DNA of 64,000 nucleotides from Ferrovibrio xuzhouensis (GCF_042648965.1 NZ_JBHRYJ010000009.1:1-64000), one strand, 5' to 3'. Counted from the stretch's first letter, positions 41,426 to 51,223 are shown. A program made the numbers and translations. The notes: generated by a model from the letters alone, not told the origin.

Positions 41426-42197
41426 CTTCGGCCTCCTCCTCACCAAGATAGGCCTTGATGACCATGCTGTTTCCCCGGACGACCTGCGGCGGGCCTTCGC
41501 AGACCTTGGCGCCTTGAACCAGAACAACGATGTTCTCACAGACACCCATGACCAGGCGCATGTCGTGCTCCACGAGCAACACGGTAATTCCGCGTTTGTC
41601 ACGCAGTCCCCGGATGGTCTCACCGAGCTGCCGGGATTCTTCCGGGTTCATTCCTGCGGCGGGCTCATCGAGGAGCAGAAGCTTCGGCTTCCCCGCCAGC
41701 GCGCGCGCCAACTCCACGCTCTTCTGAACGCCATACGGCAGGCCACTGACGACGGTATCGATATGAGGCAGAAGGCCAAGCTCTTCGATGAGCTGCCTGG
41801 CCTCCTCATAAGCCGCGCGGCGCGCGCGATTGGCACTGGGCAGGCTCAGCAGTTCCGAAATCATGTTGCTGCGAAAGCGCGGAAAACACCCAACCACAAC
41901 ATTCTCAAGGACGGTGCCTTCCCCGAACAGCTCCAGGTTCTGGAACGTCCGAGTGACACCAATCTCGGACAGCCGGTGCACCGGCCGCCCGAGCAGGTCG
42001 TGGCCGTCATACTCGACCGCCCCATAAGTCGGATTGAGAATCCGGCTCAGGCAGTTCAGCAGGGTCGTCTTGCCCGCACCGTTGGGGCCGATCAGGCCGA
42101 CAATCGAGCCGGAAGCCACCTCAAAACTGACATCTTCGACGGCCTTGAGGCCTGTGAAATGCACGGATAGCCCGTTCACTGCGAGAAGCGGATTCAT
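41418..42197 (-). CDS. livG: LivG-type ABC transporter ATP-binding protein
   Basis: A 259-residue ATPase: Walker A LIGPNGAGKTTLLNCLSRIL, signature SGLPYGVQKSVELARALA and Walker B KLLLLDEPAAGMNPEES, the last being characteristic of LivG. Overlaps the livM stop by 4 bases and the livF start by 8. Confidence 0.94.
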   Translation of the reverse strand: MNPLLAVNGLSVHFTGLKAVEDVSFEVASGSIVGLIGPNGAGKTTLLNCLSRILNPTYGAVEYDGHDLLGRPVHRLSEIGVTRTFQNLELFGEGTVLENVVVGCFPRFRSNMISELLSLPSANRARRAAYEEARQLIEELGLLPHIDTVVSGLPYGVQKSVELARALAGKPKLLLLDEPAAGMNPEESRQLGETIRGLRDKRGITVLLVEHDMRLVMGVCENIVVLVQGAKVCEGPPQVVRGNSMVIKAYLGEEEAEDA

Positions 42198-43138
42198 CGC
42201 CGTGCCCTCACAAACCCGCGTATCCGCTCTGGAATACTGGCCAATCCGCCGGGCAGAAAGTGCATGAAGAGGATCAGCGTGCCGCCATAAACAATCATCT
42301 GGGCGCTCTTGAGCTCACGCATCAGTTCCGGCGCATAGGCCAGGAACAGGCCGCCAAGCAGCGCACCTGCTACCGAATTCAGGCCCCCGACGACAACCAT
42401 GGTCAGAAAGCTAAGGGAAACCGTCAGTGTGAAGGAGTCCGTGCTGAGCTGACCGATGAGATGGCCATAGAGCGCGCCGGATACACCAGTCATGAAGGCG
42501 CTGAGCACGAAGGCTGTGACGATATGATAGGTTCGGCCGACGCCAGAGCTTTGCGCCGCGATTGAGCTCATGCGCAGCGCCCCGAACCCGAGGCCGGTGA
42601 GTGATTTCCGGTAATTGACGGTCACCCAGGTGAAGAAGACCGTGATGGCCAGAATGACGTAGTAATACGGGCGATCATCAAGAAATTCGTAGCCCAGAAT
42701 CTCGGGTCGGGGCACGAACATGCCTCCGCGGCCACCCGTCAGGCTGGTCCATTCATACAGGACCTGCTGGACCACCAGTGCAAGGCCGAGCGTGGCAATG
42801 GCAAGGTAGTGGCCCTGAACACGGAGCGCAGGCAACGCAACAATCAGGCCGAAGACCGCCGCCACCGCTCCGCCAAGGGCGACGGCGGCTAGGAATGGCA
42901 GGCCGACCTTGGTGACGAGGATGGCGGAGGTATAGGCCCCGATCGCCCAGAATCCCGCGTGTCCGATGGAAATCTGACCACCAACACCGGTGACGATATT
43001 TAAGCTCAGCGCGACAAGGCTATAGATCAGGATAATAGCAAGGACGTAGTGGCCGTACGGCCCCACAAACATGGGAGCCGCCAGCGCGGCTGCAAGCGCG
43101 GCAACCGCCAGGAGCCATCCCGTTCTGACCGACTTCAT
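42194..43138 (-). CDS. livM: LivM-type ABC transporter permease
   Basis: A 314-residue membrane protein with about eight hydrophobic segments. The family motif LNIVTGVGGQISIGHAGFWA near residue 45 and VVVGGLNSVAGALLGGLFLA near 235 identify LivM. Its start overlaps the livH stop by 4 bases (ATGA). Confidence 0.94.
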   Translation of the reverse strand: MKSVRTGWLLAVAALAAALAAPMFVGPYGHYVLAIILIYSLVALSLNIVTGVGGQISIGHAGFWAIGAYTSAILVTKVGLPFLAAVALGGAVAAVFGLIVALPALRVQGHYLAIATLGLALVVQQVLYEWTSLTGGRGGMFVPRPEILGYEFLDDRPYYYVILAITVFFTWVTVNYRKSLTGLGFGALRMSSIAAQSSGVGRTYHIVTAFVLSAFMTGVSGALYGHLIGQLSTDSFTLTVSLSFLTMVVVGGLNSVAGALLGGLFLAYAPELMRELKSAQMIVYGGTLILFMHFLPGGLASIPERIRGFVRARR

Positions 43139-44004
43139 ACCTTCTTCCTCGCGGCACGGCCCAGAATACCGGTGGGCCTGATCATGAGAACTGCAATGAT
43201 GAGCAAGAATGCGAAGGCCTCCTTGAAGCCGTTCGACACATAGGCACCCAGGAAGGTCTCTGAGAGGCCAAGAATGATTCCGCCGAGCACGGCACCCGGC
43301 AGGCTCGAAAACCCTCCCAGGATGGCACCCGCGAAAGCCTTGAGAATCACCGGCACCATCATCTGCTGGTCCAGGAACGTCACAGGTGCAATTAGCATCG
43401 CCGAGATCGTGCCCAGGCCGCTCGAGAGCGCCCAGGACAGCATGGCAACCCGGGTCACCTTGATGCCCATCAAGCGCGCCGAGCGCGGGTTCATGCTGGC
43501 CGCCCGCATGGCCGTACCTTCACGGGTGTGCTCGAAGAAGTAATAGAGGCCCGCCATGATGAGAATGGAGACGGCGATGACCCCCAGGCTTGCCGGAAAG
43601 ACTTTGGTGCCAAACAGGTCGACCGGCGTCGAGGGCAGTAATGACGGGAAGCGGTAGGGATCATACCCCCAGATCAGGCCCGCGAGGCTGTTGAACGCGA
43701 ACCACAAGCCAATCGTGACGATCAGCAGATTCAGGTGCGGCGCACTCCGGATTGGGCGGATCACGATGCGCTCGATCAGTGCCCCCATGAGCATTCCTAT
43801 CGGGAACGCCAGAACGAACACCAGCACCAGGGGCAGCTTCATCGCCATCATCAGGCTCAAGGCAATGAAGGCTCCAAACATCGCCATTTCGCCCTGGGCA
43901 AAATTGACGACATCCGTCGCCTTGTTGACGAGAACAAGTGACAGACCGAGCAGGGCGTAAATGCTCCCCAGCGCCAAGCCTGATATCATTAGAGCCGTAA
44001 ACAT
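43135..44004 (-). CDS. livH: LivH-type ABC transporter permease
   Basis: A 289-residue membrane protein: MFTALMISGLALGSIYALLG, VNKATDVVNFAQGEMAMFGA and FAGAILGGFSSLPGAVLGG. The ATG at 44004 starts 1 base after the LacI-family stop, so regulator and transporter form one unit. The longer frame to 44115 is antisense-like and rejected. Confidence 0.94.
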   Translation of the reverse strand: MFTALMISGLALGSIYALLGLSLVLVNKATDVVNFAQGEMAMFGAFIALSLMMAMKLPLVLVFVLAFPIGMLMGALIERIVIRPIRSAPHLNLLIVTIGLWFAFNSLAGLIWGYDPYRFPSLLPSTPVDLFGTKVFPASLGVIAVSILIMAGLYYFFEHTREGTAMRAASMNPRSARLMGIKVTRVAMLSWALSSGLGTISAMLIAPVTFLDQQMMVPVILKAFAGAILGGFSSLPGAVLGGIILGLSETFLGAYVSNGFKEAFAFLLIIAVLMIRPTGILGRAARKKV

Positions 44005-44005
44005 C

Positions 44006-45064
44006 CTACCCTCTTGCGCGTTTTTTCGTTTTGGGCCTGGGCGCCGCACACGAGTTGCGGATAATGAGTTCCGTCGGCAGCGACAGATGGACCGGCGTCG
44101 TGCGCGTCGCCCCACCCAGCTGTTCGATCAGCAACTCGGCCGCACCTCGACCTTGTTCGGTCAGATCCCATTTGATTGCGGTGATGGCTGGCGCGGCGCA
44201 CCGGACGATGTCGGTGTCGCCCACACTGACAATGGATATGTCTTCCGGGATACTGAGGCCGCGGCTCGATACTGCCTTCAGAACGCCCGCCAGCATCCTG
44301 GTGCCCAGAGTTATCACTGCTGTCGGCGGATCATCCGTCTGAAGCAGGCGGTCGACCTCGCTAAAGGCAAAGCTCGTGGATGCCTTCTGCGGGCGAATCA
44401 TATCCGGATCCACCGGCAACCCGGCCTCAATCAGTGCCGCTTTGTACCCCTCGGCACGCTCCCGACCGGGCCGCACCTGTACACTCGGCATCAGCAGGGC
44501 AATGCGCCTGTGGCCAAGACCGATGAGATAGCGCGTCGCCTCGATGGCGCCGCCGCGATGGTCGACATAGATGGCGTCATAATTCGTAGGAATATCCCGG
44601 TCGACTAGGACTGTGGGAATTTCCAACCCCGTAAGAGCGCTATTGACCTCTGAAAAGGTCTCATTGCCTGCCATGACAATCAGACCATCCATCCGGCGTC
44701 GCCGAATAGAGGAAATCATTGCCGTTTCACGGGCCGCGTCGTTCCGGGTTGTGGCGCAAACGAGCAGATAGCTTTCCCGCTGCAGCCGCTCCTCGATGGC
44801 GTCCACGATCTCGGCATACATCGGGTTCGTGAATTCGGACAGCATGCATCCGATCGTCAGTGTTGACCGCAGCCGCATGCTCTGGGCAACGACATCCGGC
44901 TGGTAGTCAAGGTCTCTGATGGCCCGCGCGACCTTGCTCTTCAGATTCGTGCTCGCATACGGGCCATCGTTCAGCACACGCGAGACACTGCCGACAGACA
45001 CGCCTGCCGCTTTGGCAACGTCACGGATGGTGGGACGGCGTTTCACGATAATGCCCGGAACCAT
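44006..45064 (-). CDS. LacI-family transcriptional regulator (copy 2)
   Basis: A 352-residue LacI/GalR regulator: PTIRDVAKAAGVSVGSVSRV helix-turn-helix, hinge YQPDVVAQSMRLRST, and an effector domain with NPMYAEIVDAIEERLQRESY and VSVGDTDIVRCAAPAI. It aligns end to end with the regulator at 29019-30053, including the recognition helix and blocks such as AIYVDHRGGAIEATRYLIGL. It sits 3 bases below an SDR gene and 1 base above livH, inside the operon it probably controls. Confidence 0.94.
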   Translation of the reverse strand: MVPGIIVKRRPTIRDVAKAAGVSVGSVSRVLNDGPYASTNLKSKVARAIRDLDYQPDVVAQSMRLRSTLTIGCMLSEFTNPMYAEIVDAIEERLQRESYLLVCATTRNDAARETAMISSIRRRRMDGLIVMAGNETFSEVNSALTGLEIPTVLVDRDIPTNYDAIYVDHRGGAIEATRYLIGLGHRRIALLMPSVQVRPGRERAEGYKAALIEAGLPVDPDMIRPQKASTSFAFSEVDRLLQTDDPPTAVITLGTRMLAGVLKAVSSRGLSIPEDISIVSVGDTDIVRCAAPAITAIKWDLTEQGRGAAELLIEQLGGATRTTPVHLSLPTELIIRNSCAAPRPKTKKRARG

Positions 45065-45067
45065 TCG

Positions 45068-45883
45068 TCAGATGGACGAAGCGCCGTCGACTTTCAGCAG
45101 AACACCGTTGATGTAGCTGGCATCCTCAGAAGCAAGAAACACCGCGGCATTAGCCACGTCCCAGCACGTCCCCTGGCGTCCCATCGGGCATTTGGCATCG
45201 CGTCCGGCCATCACTTCCTTGAATTTATCGGCTGGCAGATCCTTGTAGAGGGTGCGGATGTGGGGGGTGTCCATCATACCAGGCAGGATCGCATTGCAGC
45301 GGATCTGCTTGGGCGCATATTGGCGCGCAATGATCTGCGTCATATGATTCAGCGCAGCCTTCGAGGAGTTGTAGGCGATATATGGCACATCGGAGAACTT
45401 GAGGCTCGCAGTCGATGAAATGTTGATAATGGTGCCGCCGCCCGCCTTTTCCATCTCTGGCACGGCATATTTGCAGGCCAGAAAGACGCTCTTGATGTTG
45501 ACGTCATGAACACGATCCCAGTCCGCTTCCGGCGTATCGACAACATCGCCCATATACTCGATGCCGACGTTGTTATGCAGGATATCGATGCGGCCGTATT
45601 TCTCGACAGCGGTACGGATGACGTTCTCGACGTCCGGCGCCTTGCTGACATCGGCGGCCATTGCGAATGCGATACCACCTTCCCGTTCGATGATATCGAC
45701 CGTTACCTGGGCCGCTTCCCGCTTGATATCGACGACCACGACCGTTGCGCCTGCACGGGCGAAGGCGATTGCCACAGCCTGACCATTGCTCAGGCCACCT
45801 TCCGGGTTCGAGGAACCGCCCCCCATGACAACGGCAATCTTGCCCTGCAGACGGTCTGATTTGGCGGTGGCAGTAGTGGGCAT
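45068..45883 (-). CDS. Short-chain dehydrogenase/reductase (SDR)
   Basis: A 271-residue SDR. The cofactor motif is an extended glycine-rich turn, VVMGGGSSNPEGGLSNGQAV, then VVVVDIKRE (Asp, favouring NAD). NNVG replaces NNAG; catalytic Ser in NISSTAS, and Tyr/Lys in YIAYNSSKAA. It ends INGVLLKVDGASSI. It is the first gene of the LacI/Liv operon, and a perfect LacI-type operator lies 131 bases above its start. Confidence 0.92.
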   Translation of the reverse strand: MPTTATAKSDRLQGKIAVVMGGGSSNPEGGLSNGQAVAIAFARAGATVVVVDIKREAAQVTVDIIEREGGIAFAMAADVSKAPDVENVIRTAVEKYGRIDILHNNVGIEYMGDVVDTPEADWDRVHDVNIKSVFLACKYAVPEMEKAGGGTIINISSTASLKFSDVPYIAYNSSKAALNHMTQIIARQYAPKQIRCNAILPGMMDTPHIRTLYKDLPADKFKEVMAGRDAKCPMGRQGTCWDVANAAVFLASEDASYINGVLLKVDGASSI

Positions 45884-46013
45884 CGACGTTTCCTCGTGAA
45901 CCTGATCGGGTTTCTAATATCGTTTCCAGTTATATGGCATTGCCAGACCGGTGGCGTCAACGGCTCCTGTATATTCTGGGGATTTTTATGATATATCGAA
46001 GCCATACATTGTT

Positions 46014-46023
46014 GAAACGTTTC
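46014..46023. promoter_or_regulatory. LacI-type operator, site 5
   Basis: GAAACGTTTC, a perfect 10-base palindrome in the 352-base gap between two divergent SDR genes. Nothing else is recognisable in this gap (45884-46235). Confidence 0.65.
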
Positions 46024-46235
46024 TAGTTCGAGGTTAGGTTTCCGGGAATTGCGTGTATCGAGAGCGCCGGGAATCGGCGTGAGGTGCCCGAATTTGCCAC
46101 TTTTTCAGGAGCCTGCAGGGTCAGTGCCTTCCACCGCCGATGACAATGGCGACTGTCAGGTCCCGATGCAGACTCGACCGGCTACGCCGCGGGACAATTC
46201 AGAAACCTGGTGAATGACAACCGAAGGATGAGGAA

Positions 46236-46985
46236 ATGCTGCTGAAGGATAAGATTGCGGTAATTACCGGAGCTTCGCGTGAGCGAGGAATTGGCAAGGC
46301 GACCGCGAAGGTCTTTGCCGAACATGGTGCACGCGTAGCGATTCTGGATCTGGACGAAAGCGAAGCCGCTAAAGCCGCGGCGGACATAGGCCCCGACCAC
46401 ATCGGCATGCGGTGCGATGTCACCAGCCTTGAGGATTGCAAGGCAGCAGCCAAGCGAGTCATCGACTGGTCCGGTCGCATCGATGTTCTGATCAACAATG
46501 CGGGCCTGACCCAGCGCAGGAAGGTCATGGAAGTCAGCGCCGCGGACTATGATCTGGTGACTGACGTCGTCCTGCGCGGCACGCTCTACATGTCGCAGGC
46601 CGTCATCCCGCAAATGCGAAGCCAGAAAGATGGGTCAATTATCTGCATTTCGTCGCTGTCCGCTCTGCAAGGCGGCGGCGTGTTCGGTGGGACGCACTAT
46701 TGTGCAGCGAAGGCCGGAGTCCTCGGCATGACGCGCTCAATGGCCAAGGAACTGGCGCCCGACGGCATCCGCGTGAATGGCGTGGCGCCTGGCCTCATCC
46801 TGACTGACTTCTCTCGCGGCGAGAACCCGGATTCGAACAAGCACGAACTGGCCAAGAGCTTCCCGATGGGACGTGTCGGCATGCCGAAGGAAGTCGGTGG
46901 CGTCTGCGTCTTTCTGGCCTCAGAGCTGTCATCCTACGTTACCGGGACCACCATTGATGTGAACGGCGGCCTGTTTATCCACTGA
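46236..46985 (+). CDS. Short-chain dehydrogenase/reductase (SDR), FabG-like
   Basis: A 249-residue SDR with an insert in the glycine motif (TGASRERGIGKATAKVFAEH), Asp after the second strand (AILDLDESE, NAD-type), DVLINNAGLTQRRKV, catalytic Ser in ISSLSALQGG, and Tyr/Lys in HYCAAKAGVLGMTRS. C-terminus VTGTTIDVNGGLFIH. GGAAATG context start with AGGATGAGGAA upstream. It is followed after 92 bases by the metallo-hydrolase gene, forming a two-gene unit. Substrate unknown. Confidence 0.92.
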   Translation: MLLKDKIAVITGASRERGIGKATAKVFAEHGARVAILDLDESEAAKAAADIGPDHIGMRCDVTSLEDCKAAAKRVIDWSGRIDVLINNAGLTQRRKVMEVSAADYDLVTDVVLRGTLYMSQAVIPQMRSQKDGSIICISSLSALQGGGVFGGTHYCAAKAGVLGMTRSMAKELAPDGIRVNGVAPGLILTDFSRGENPDSNKHELAKSFPMGRVGMPKEVGGVCVFLASELSSYVTGTTIDVNGGLFIH

Positions 46986-47077
46986 CTGGCACTGAAGTTG
47001 AGTGAGCGGTCGGGGCGTAAACCTGCCAACCGTTCCGCAGACTGCCATCCCCTGTCCAGGAGAGTCGGAACTCACAG

Positions 47078-47983
47078 ATGAAGACACAAAAAATTGGTGA
47101 AATGACGATCGATACCGTTGTCGAGATGTCCCACAAGTGGTTCGACGCAACGTGGCTGTATCCATCCATCACCGACGAAATGATCCAGCGCAACAAGGAC
47201 TGGATCAGTGAAATGTTGCTCGACCCGGTGAATCACAAGGTCGCGTTGAGCTTCCACAGCTTCCTGATTCGTACGCCGAACATGAACATCATCGTGGATA
47301 CCTGCAACGGCAACCACAAACCTCGGCTGCCGAAGCACCCATGGTTCAATATGCTGGCGTCGAACGAGTATCTGACCAGCCTGGCGAACCATGACCTGAA
47401 TCCCGAGGACATCGACGTTGTGATGTGCACCCACCTGCATACCGATCATGTCGGCTGGAACACTCGGCTCGTCGACGGAAAGTGGGTGCCGACATTCCCG
47501 AACGCCCGGTATGTCTGGGCGAAGCAGGAGTTCGACTTTCTGTACGAACAATACAAAGCTAATCCGGATGTTCCTCTTGCCAGCGGTTCATTCAATGACT
47601 CGGTGCTTCCGGTGATGGAGGCCGGTCAGGTTGAGCTTGTCGACATGAACCACACTGTCGACACACACCTTGATGACAAGGTCTGGATGGAGGCTGCGAC
47701 CGGGCATACCAAGGGCCATATCGTAATCCATGTGAAGGGCAAGGACGGCCACGCGGTCATGACGGGTGATATCTTCCACCACCCGATCATCTTTGCTGAG
47801 CCTAACCTGAGCAGCCTTGCCGATTTTGACCCGGCTCAGTTGCTGAAAACCCGCGTCGGCATCATGGAGAAGTGCTGCGACACCGACACGCTTCTGATGA
47901 CCGGCCACTTTCCGGTGCCGACGGCTGGCCGTCTGGTTTCCGATAAAGGGAATATTCGCTTCCGGTACTGCGAAGAGTGCTAA
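47078..47983 (+). CDS. Metallo-beta-lactamase-fold hydrolase
   Basis: A 301-residue MBL-fold enzyme. Metal-binding motif VMCTHLHTDHVGWN (HxHxDH, residues about 116-121), a later His in GHTKGHIVIHVKGKDGHAVM, and Asp/His in MTGDIFHHPIIF and MTGHFPVPTAGRL. There is no signal peptide. The family includes lactonases and thioester hydrolases; the THLHTDHVGWNTR form is typical of lactonase-like catabolic members. An AGGAG lies 16-20 bases before the ATG. It ends the two-gene unit with the SDR and is closed by a terminator. Confidence 0.9.
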   Translation: MKTQKIGEMTIDTVVEMSHKWFDATWLYPSITDEMIQRNKDWISEMLLDPVNHKVALSFHSFLIRTPNMNIIVDTCNGNHKPRLPKHPWFNMLASNEYLTSLANHDLNPEDIDVVMCTHLHTDHVGWNTRLVDGKWVPTFPNARYVWAKQEFDFLYEQYKANPDVPLASGSFNDSVLPVMEAGQVELVDMNHTVDTHLDDKVWMEAATGHTKGHIVIHVKGKDGHAVMTGDIFHHPIIFAEPNLSSLADFDPAQLLKTRVGIMEKCCDTDTLLMTGHFPVPTAGRLVSDKGNIRFRYCEEC

Positions 47984-48061
47984 CGCTCCCCCTCCCTGTG
48001 AGCGGCACTTACCCGGTGTCTCATAAATTGAGAGGCTGACAGTTCGGTACCGGAAACTTTG

Positions 48062-48093
48062 GAGGCAGGTCGTGAGACCTGCCTCTCTTTTTT
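48062..48093 (+). terminator. Rho-independent terminator after the metallo-hydrolase gene
   Basis: GAGGCAGGTC, loop GTGA, GACCTGCCTC, then TCTTTTTT. A 10-bp perfect stem and T-run 79 bases after the stop. Confidence 0.92.
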
Positions 48094-48132
48094 GTCAGGT
48101 ATCCCCTGACGTCCGATTGATCATTTTGCCGA

Positions 48133-49437
48133 CTATTTGAGGGGAAAGGTGACGATCTGAGGGAACGCGATGAGTAGTCCGATCAGCGCGAGCTCGATAA
48201 GCACAAAGGGAATCGCCCCCTTAAAGCACTCACCAAGCGCGAGCTCGGGAACCGTGTTCTTGACGACGAAGACGTTCAGACCGACCGGAGGGGTGATTGC
48301 CCCGATCTCCGTGCACTTGGTTACCAGAATGCCGAAGAGTACCGGATTAATCCCCGCGTGAACGACAACCGGGAAAACAACCGGCAGCGTCAGCAGCAGC
48401 ATCGAGATCGCGTCGATGAAACAGCCGAGGATAAGGTACGGCAAGATCAGAAAGAGAGTCAGCTGCCACTTCTCCAGGGTGAACCCCGCCACCCAGCTTG
48501 CAAGGTTCTGCGGGATCTGCGTGGTCGCGAGGCCCAGGCCGAACAGGCCAGCGCCGATGACGAGTGCGAAGATTGACGACGTCGCGACCCCGGTGTCCAC
48601 AAGGCCCCGCCAGATGATGGCCCGGCGATTTTTCCGCCTGAACACCACGATCGCCAGAGCACCTGCCGCCCCGAATGCCGCCGCTTCCGTTGCGGTCGCC
48701 AGCCCGAGGTAGATGGTTCCCATAACCAGGGCAAAAAGCGCGATCACTTCCCAGCTCTGGCCGACCGCCCGGAAGCGCTCCCGCCAGGGAGCCGGAGGAA
48801 GCACCGTCGCCTCTTTCACTGCAGGTGTTGCCTGCACCCAGAAATACAGCAGGACCATGTATGCCACGGCCGTCAGAACACCCGGAACAAAGGCTGCGAC
48901 GAAAAGGTCGGTAATCGGCACTTCTGTCGCAATGGAGTAGATGACCAGGATGCCACTCGGAGGGATAAGGACACCTAGCGTTCCCGCGGCCGCGACGCAG
49001 CCTGCCGCAATCCTCTGGTTGTACTTGTGCCGCAGCATCTCCGGAATGGCGACCTGCGCGACGGTTGCCGCTGTGGCCACACTTGAGCCGGATACTGCTG
49101 CAAAGCACGCGCTGGCAAATACCGTGGAGATCGGCAGTCCGCCGGGGATTGCGCCGAACCATGTCCGAGCCGCATCAAAGGCCCTGGACGCGACGCCCGC
49201 GGCAAATGCCATGTACCCCATGAACAGGAATAGCGGGAGCACGATGTAGGCGAGATTGGAAGACGCCGAGTATGGAAAGGTAGAGAGCAGAAACTCCAGG
49301 CTGGGCCAGGAGCGAGTCATAGCCAGGCCGAATACACCAGCGACGCCCAATGCAAAGGCGATTGGCATTCCGGCAAACAGGAAGATGAGCATCGCCGCAA
49401 GCATTGCGGCGCCAGTCAAGGTCGGATCCAGATGCAT
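48133..49437 (-). CDS. TRAP transporter large permease (DctM family)
   Basis: A 434-residue membrane protein with about 12 hydrophobic segments. Family marks are LPLFLFMGYMAFAAGVASRA, GGLPISTVFASACFAAVSGS, CVAAAGTLGVLIPPSGILVI and VGLNVFVVKNTVPELALGEC. It forms the ion-coupled channel of a tripartite uptake system with the two genes upstream. It is the last gene of the operon. Confidence 0.94.
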   Translation of the reverse strand: MHLDPTLTGAAMLAAMLIFLFAGMPIAFALGVAGVFGLAMTRSWPSLEFLLSTFPYSASSNLAYIVLPLFLFMGYMAFAAGVASRAFDAARTWFGAIPGGLPISTVFASACFAAVSGSSVATAATVAQVAIPEMLRHKYNQRIAAGCVAAAGTLGVLIPPSGILVIYSIATEVPITDLFVAAFVPGVLTAVAYMVLLYFWVQATPAVKEATVLPPAPWRERFRAVGQSWEVIALFALVMGTIYLGLATATEAAAFGAAGALAIVVFRRKNRRAIIWRGLVDTGVATSSIFALVIGAGLFGLGLATTQIPQNLASWVAGFTLEKWQLTLFLILPYLILGCFIDAISMLLLTLPVVFPVVVHAGINPVLFGILVTKCTEIGAITPPVGLNVFVVKNTVPELALGECFKGAIPFVLIELALIGLLIAFPQIVTFPLK

Positions 49438-49466
49438 GACTCGTTCCCTCGGGTCGCCGGTATTTT

Positions 49467-50024
49467 TTATTCTGGCCCGATGCCGGACCCTTCCGGCGCG
49501 ATGTCATCAGGCAGGCCCGTCATGGTGCGAATGACGTCTGCGATCAGCTGAATTGTCAGCAGCACAAAGCCGATCGCCACAATTATCCGTTCAGGCCAGA
49601 TCGGAAATGGGTAGATCCCGTACGAAGTCTCGCCAATGCCGGTCGCGTATACGGCTTCCTGTGTCGTCAACCACGCCAGGAGCCCGATAATGCCGATGGA
49701 GATCAGCGTGGTGATCAGTCGCAGGGCTTTGCGCCAGCGCTCCCCCAAAAGCTCGGTCAACACCGAAACATGGAAATTCGCCCGTGACGCCTGCGCCCCC
49801 GGCATGCCGAGAAAGATCTTGCAGATCAGGAGCAGGACTCCGATCTCGGTCGCCAGCGGAATAGTGAAGCTTATGGTTGCCCGGAGGATCACATCCGGGA
49901 CAATGATCATCATCATCAGCATGGTGGCAAGGCCACTGGCTGATCCAAGGCCAGTGTTGAAGCGCGATACCGCATTGAGGAAGGACCGTAGTGTTGACTT
50001 ATGCAGCATCGCGCTTCTCATCAT
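49467..50024 (-). CDS. TRAP transporter small permease (DctQ family)
   Basis: A 185-residue protein with four hydrophobic segments. IIVPDVILRATISFTIPLAT then EIGVLLLICKIFLGMPGAQA and RANFHVSVLTELLGERWRKA match the DctQ fold. It lies between the binding protein (17 bases) and the large permease (29 bases). Confidence 0.9.
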   Translation of the reverse strand: MMRSAMLHKSTLRSFLNAVSRFNTGLGSASGLATMLMMMIIVPDVILRATISFTIPLATEIGVLLLICKIFLGMPGAQASRANFHVSVLTELLGERWRKALRLITTLISIGIIGLLAWLTTQEAVYATGIGETSYGIYPFPIWPERIIVAIGFVLLTIQLIADVIRTMTGLPDDIAPEGSGIGPE

Positions 50025-50041
50025 TTAACAACGGTGCGAGC

Positions 50042-51142
50042 TTACTTCTTCTCCTTCAATTCCTGGTAGCGATCAAGCCCCGGCTTGTAGGCCGACACCT
50101 TCTCGTACTTGCGAACCAGGGAGACGTACTGCTGGAACATTGCGTCGGCGTTCTTCGTCCGCTTGTTCGCGACCTCAAGCCAGTCTGCTTTCAGCTTGTC
50201 CGCGGTCTTCGCGCGCCAAGCCTCGACTTCCTTTTCCGGCGTCGTAATGACCGTGATATCACCAGCTTCCGCCGCGAACTTCTCGGCCGCCAACTGGATC
50301 TTCTTGTCAACGATCTCGGCATATTTCTTCGGCATTTCGCCTGCCAGATCGAGGATCACCTTCTTGGCTTCGGCGTCAAGGGAATCGAATTTCCGCTTGT
50401 TGACCGAGGTGATCGAGACGGAGTTAATGCCCATGCGCCCCGCATCGCTCACAAACTTGGCGACCTTAGGCAAGCCCACGCTGACCGCGCTGTCGAAGGG
50501 GGCACTCGACATACCGTCGATAGCGCCGCGCTTGAGGGCATCGACGCCTTCAGTGAACGTCATCGCCACCGGGGTCGCGCCCAGGATTTCGAAGGCCTGA
50601 GCGATGCCGAGCGCCGAGCGGATTCGCATCCCCTTCAAATCAGCAATCCCGGTGACCTTCTTGTTTGACCACAATCCGGTTTCCGGAAAAGCAGCCGCCC
50701 AGAGCATCTGCACGCCCTTGCCCTCGAATTCCTTCCGGAAGTCGGCATTCTCTTTGTAGAGATCGTTGAAGGCGTCGGTGACGGCAATTGAATTGTCCGT
50801 CAGGTACGGCACGACGATGCTCGACAGCGGGTATTCCTGCGGATTGTAGGCTTGCGGTGTACCCGTAACGATATCCGCAGCGCCGCGACTCAGGCCCGGG
50901 TAGAGATCGGCCGCATTCAGCAGCGAGCCGGAATAGTATGCCTCGAAAGTAACGCGGCCGTTGGTGCGACGGGTGACCTCCTGCATGAACCATTCATCGA
51001 CAAGTGTCGCGGTCCCGCCCCTGGAGATGTACCCGGCATAGATCAACTTGAGGGGCTTGGCAGACGAGTCTGCATGTGCAGCGCCGGACAAGCCCAGAAA
51101 TGCCGCCAGGCACGTTGTGGCAACGATCTTTGCAATCTTCAT
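50042..51142 (-). CDS. TRAP transporter substrate-binding protein (DctP family)
   Basis: A 366-residue exported protein with a signal peptide (MKIAKIVATTCLAAFLGLSG, cleavage near AAHADSS). DctP features are YSGSLLNAADLYPGLSRGAA and the ligand-binding region GLWSNKKVTGIADLKGMRIR, which carries the conserved Arg. TRAP binding proteins take carboxylates and related acids. ATG 51142 has GGGAGG upstream. First gene of the operon; a perfect palindromic LacI-type site lies about 70 bases above it. Confidence 0.93.
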   Translation of the reverse strand: MKIAKIVATTCLAAFLGLSGAAHADSSAKPLKLIYAGYISRGGTATLVDEWFMQEVTRRTNGRVTFEAYYSGSLLNAADLYPGLSRGAADIVTGTPQAYNPQEYPLSSIVVPYLTDNSIAVTDAFNDLYKENADFRKEFEGKGVQMLWAAAFPETGLWSNKKVTGIADLKGMRIRSALGIAQAFEILGATPVAMTFTEGVDALKRGAIDGMSSAPFDSAVSVGLPKVAKFVSDAGRMGINSVSITSVNKRKFDSLDAEAKKVILDLAGEMPKKYAEIVDKKIQLAAEKFAAEAGDITVITTPEKEVEAWRAKTADKLKADWLEVANKRTKNADAMFQQYVSLVRKYEKVSAYKPGLDRYQELKEKK

Positions 51143-51209
51143 GGTTTCCTCCCGGCCACTCAAGTTCGGCAGCTTTCTGCCCGGTGACCGCGAGCAACCT
51201 ACAAAAGTA

Positions 51210-51223
51210 TGAAAACGTTTTCA
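51210..51223. promoter_or_regulatory. LacI-type operator, site 6
   Basis: TGAAAACGTTTTCA, a perfect 14-base palindrome and the best-formed of the set, at the promoter of the TRAP operon. Confidence 0.75.
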
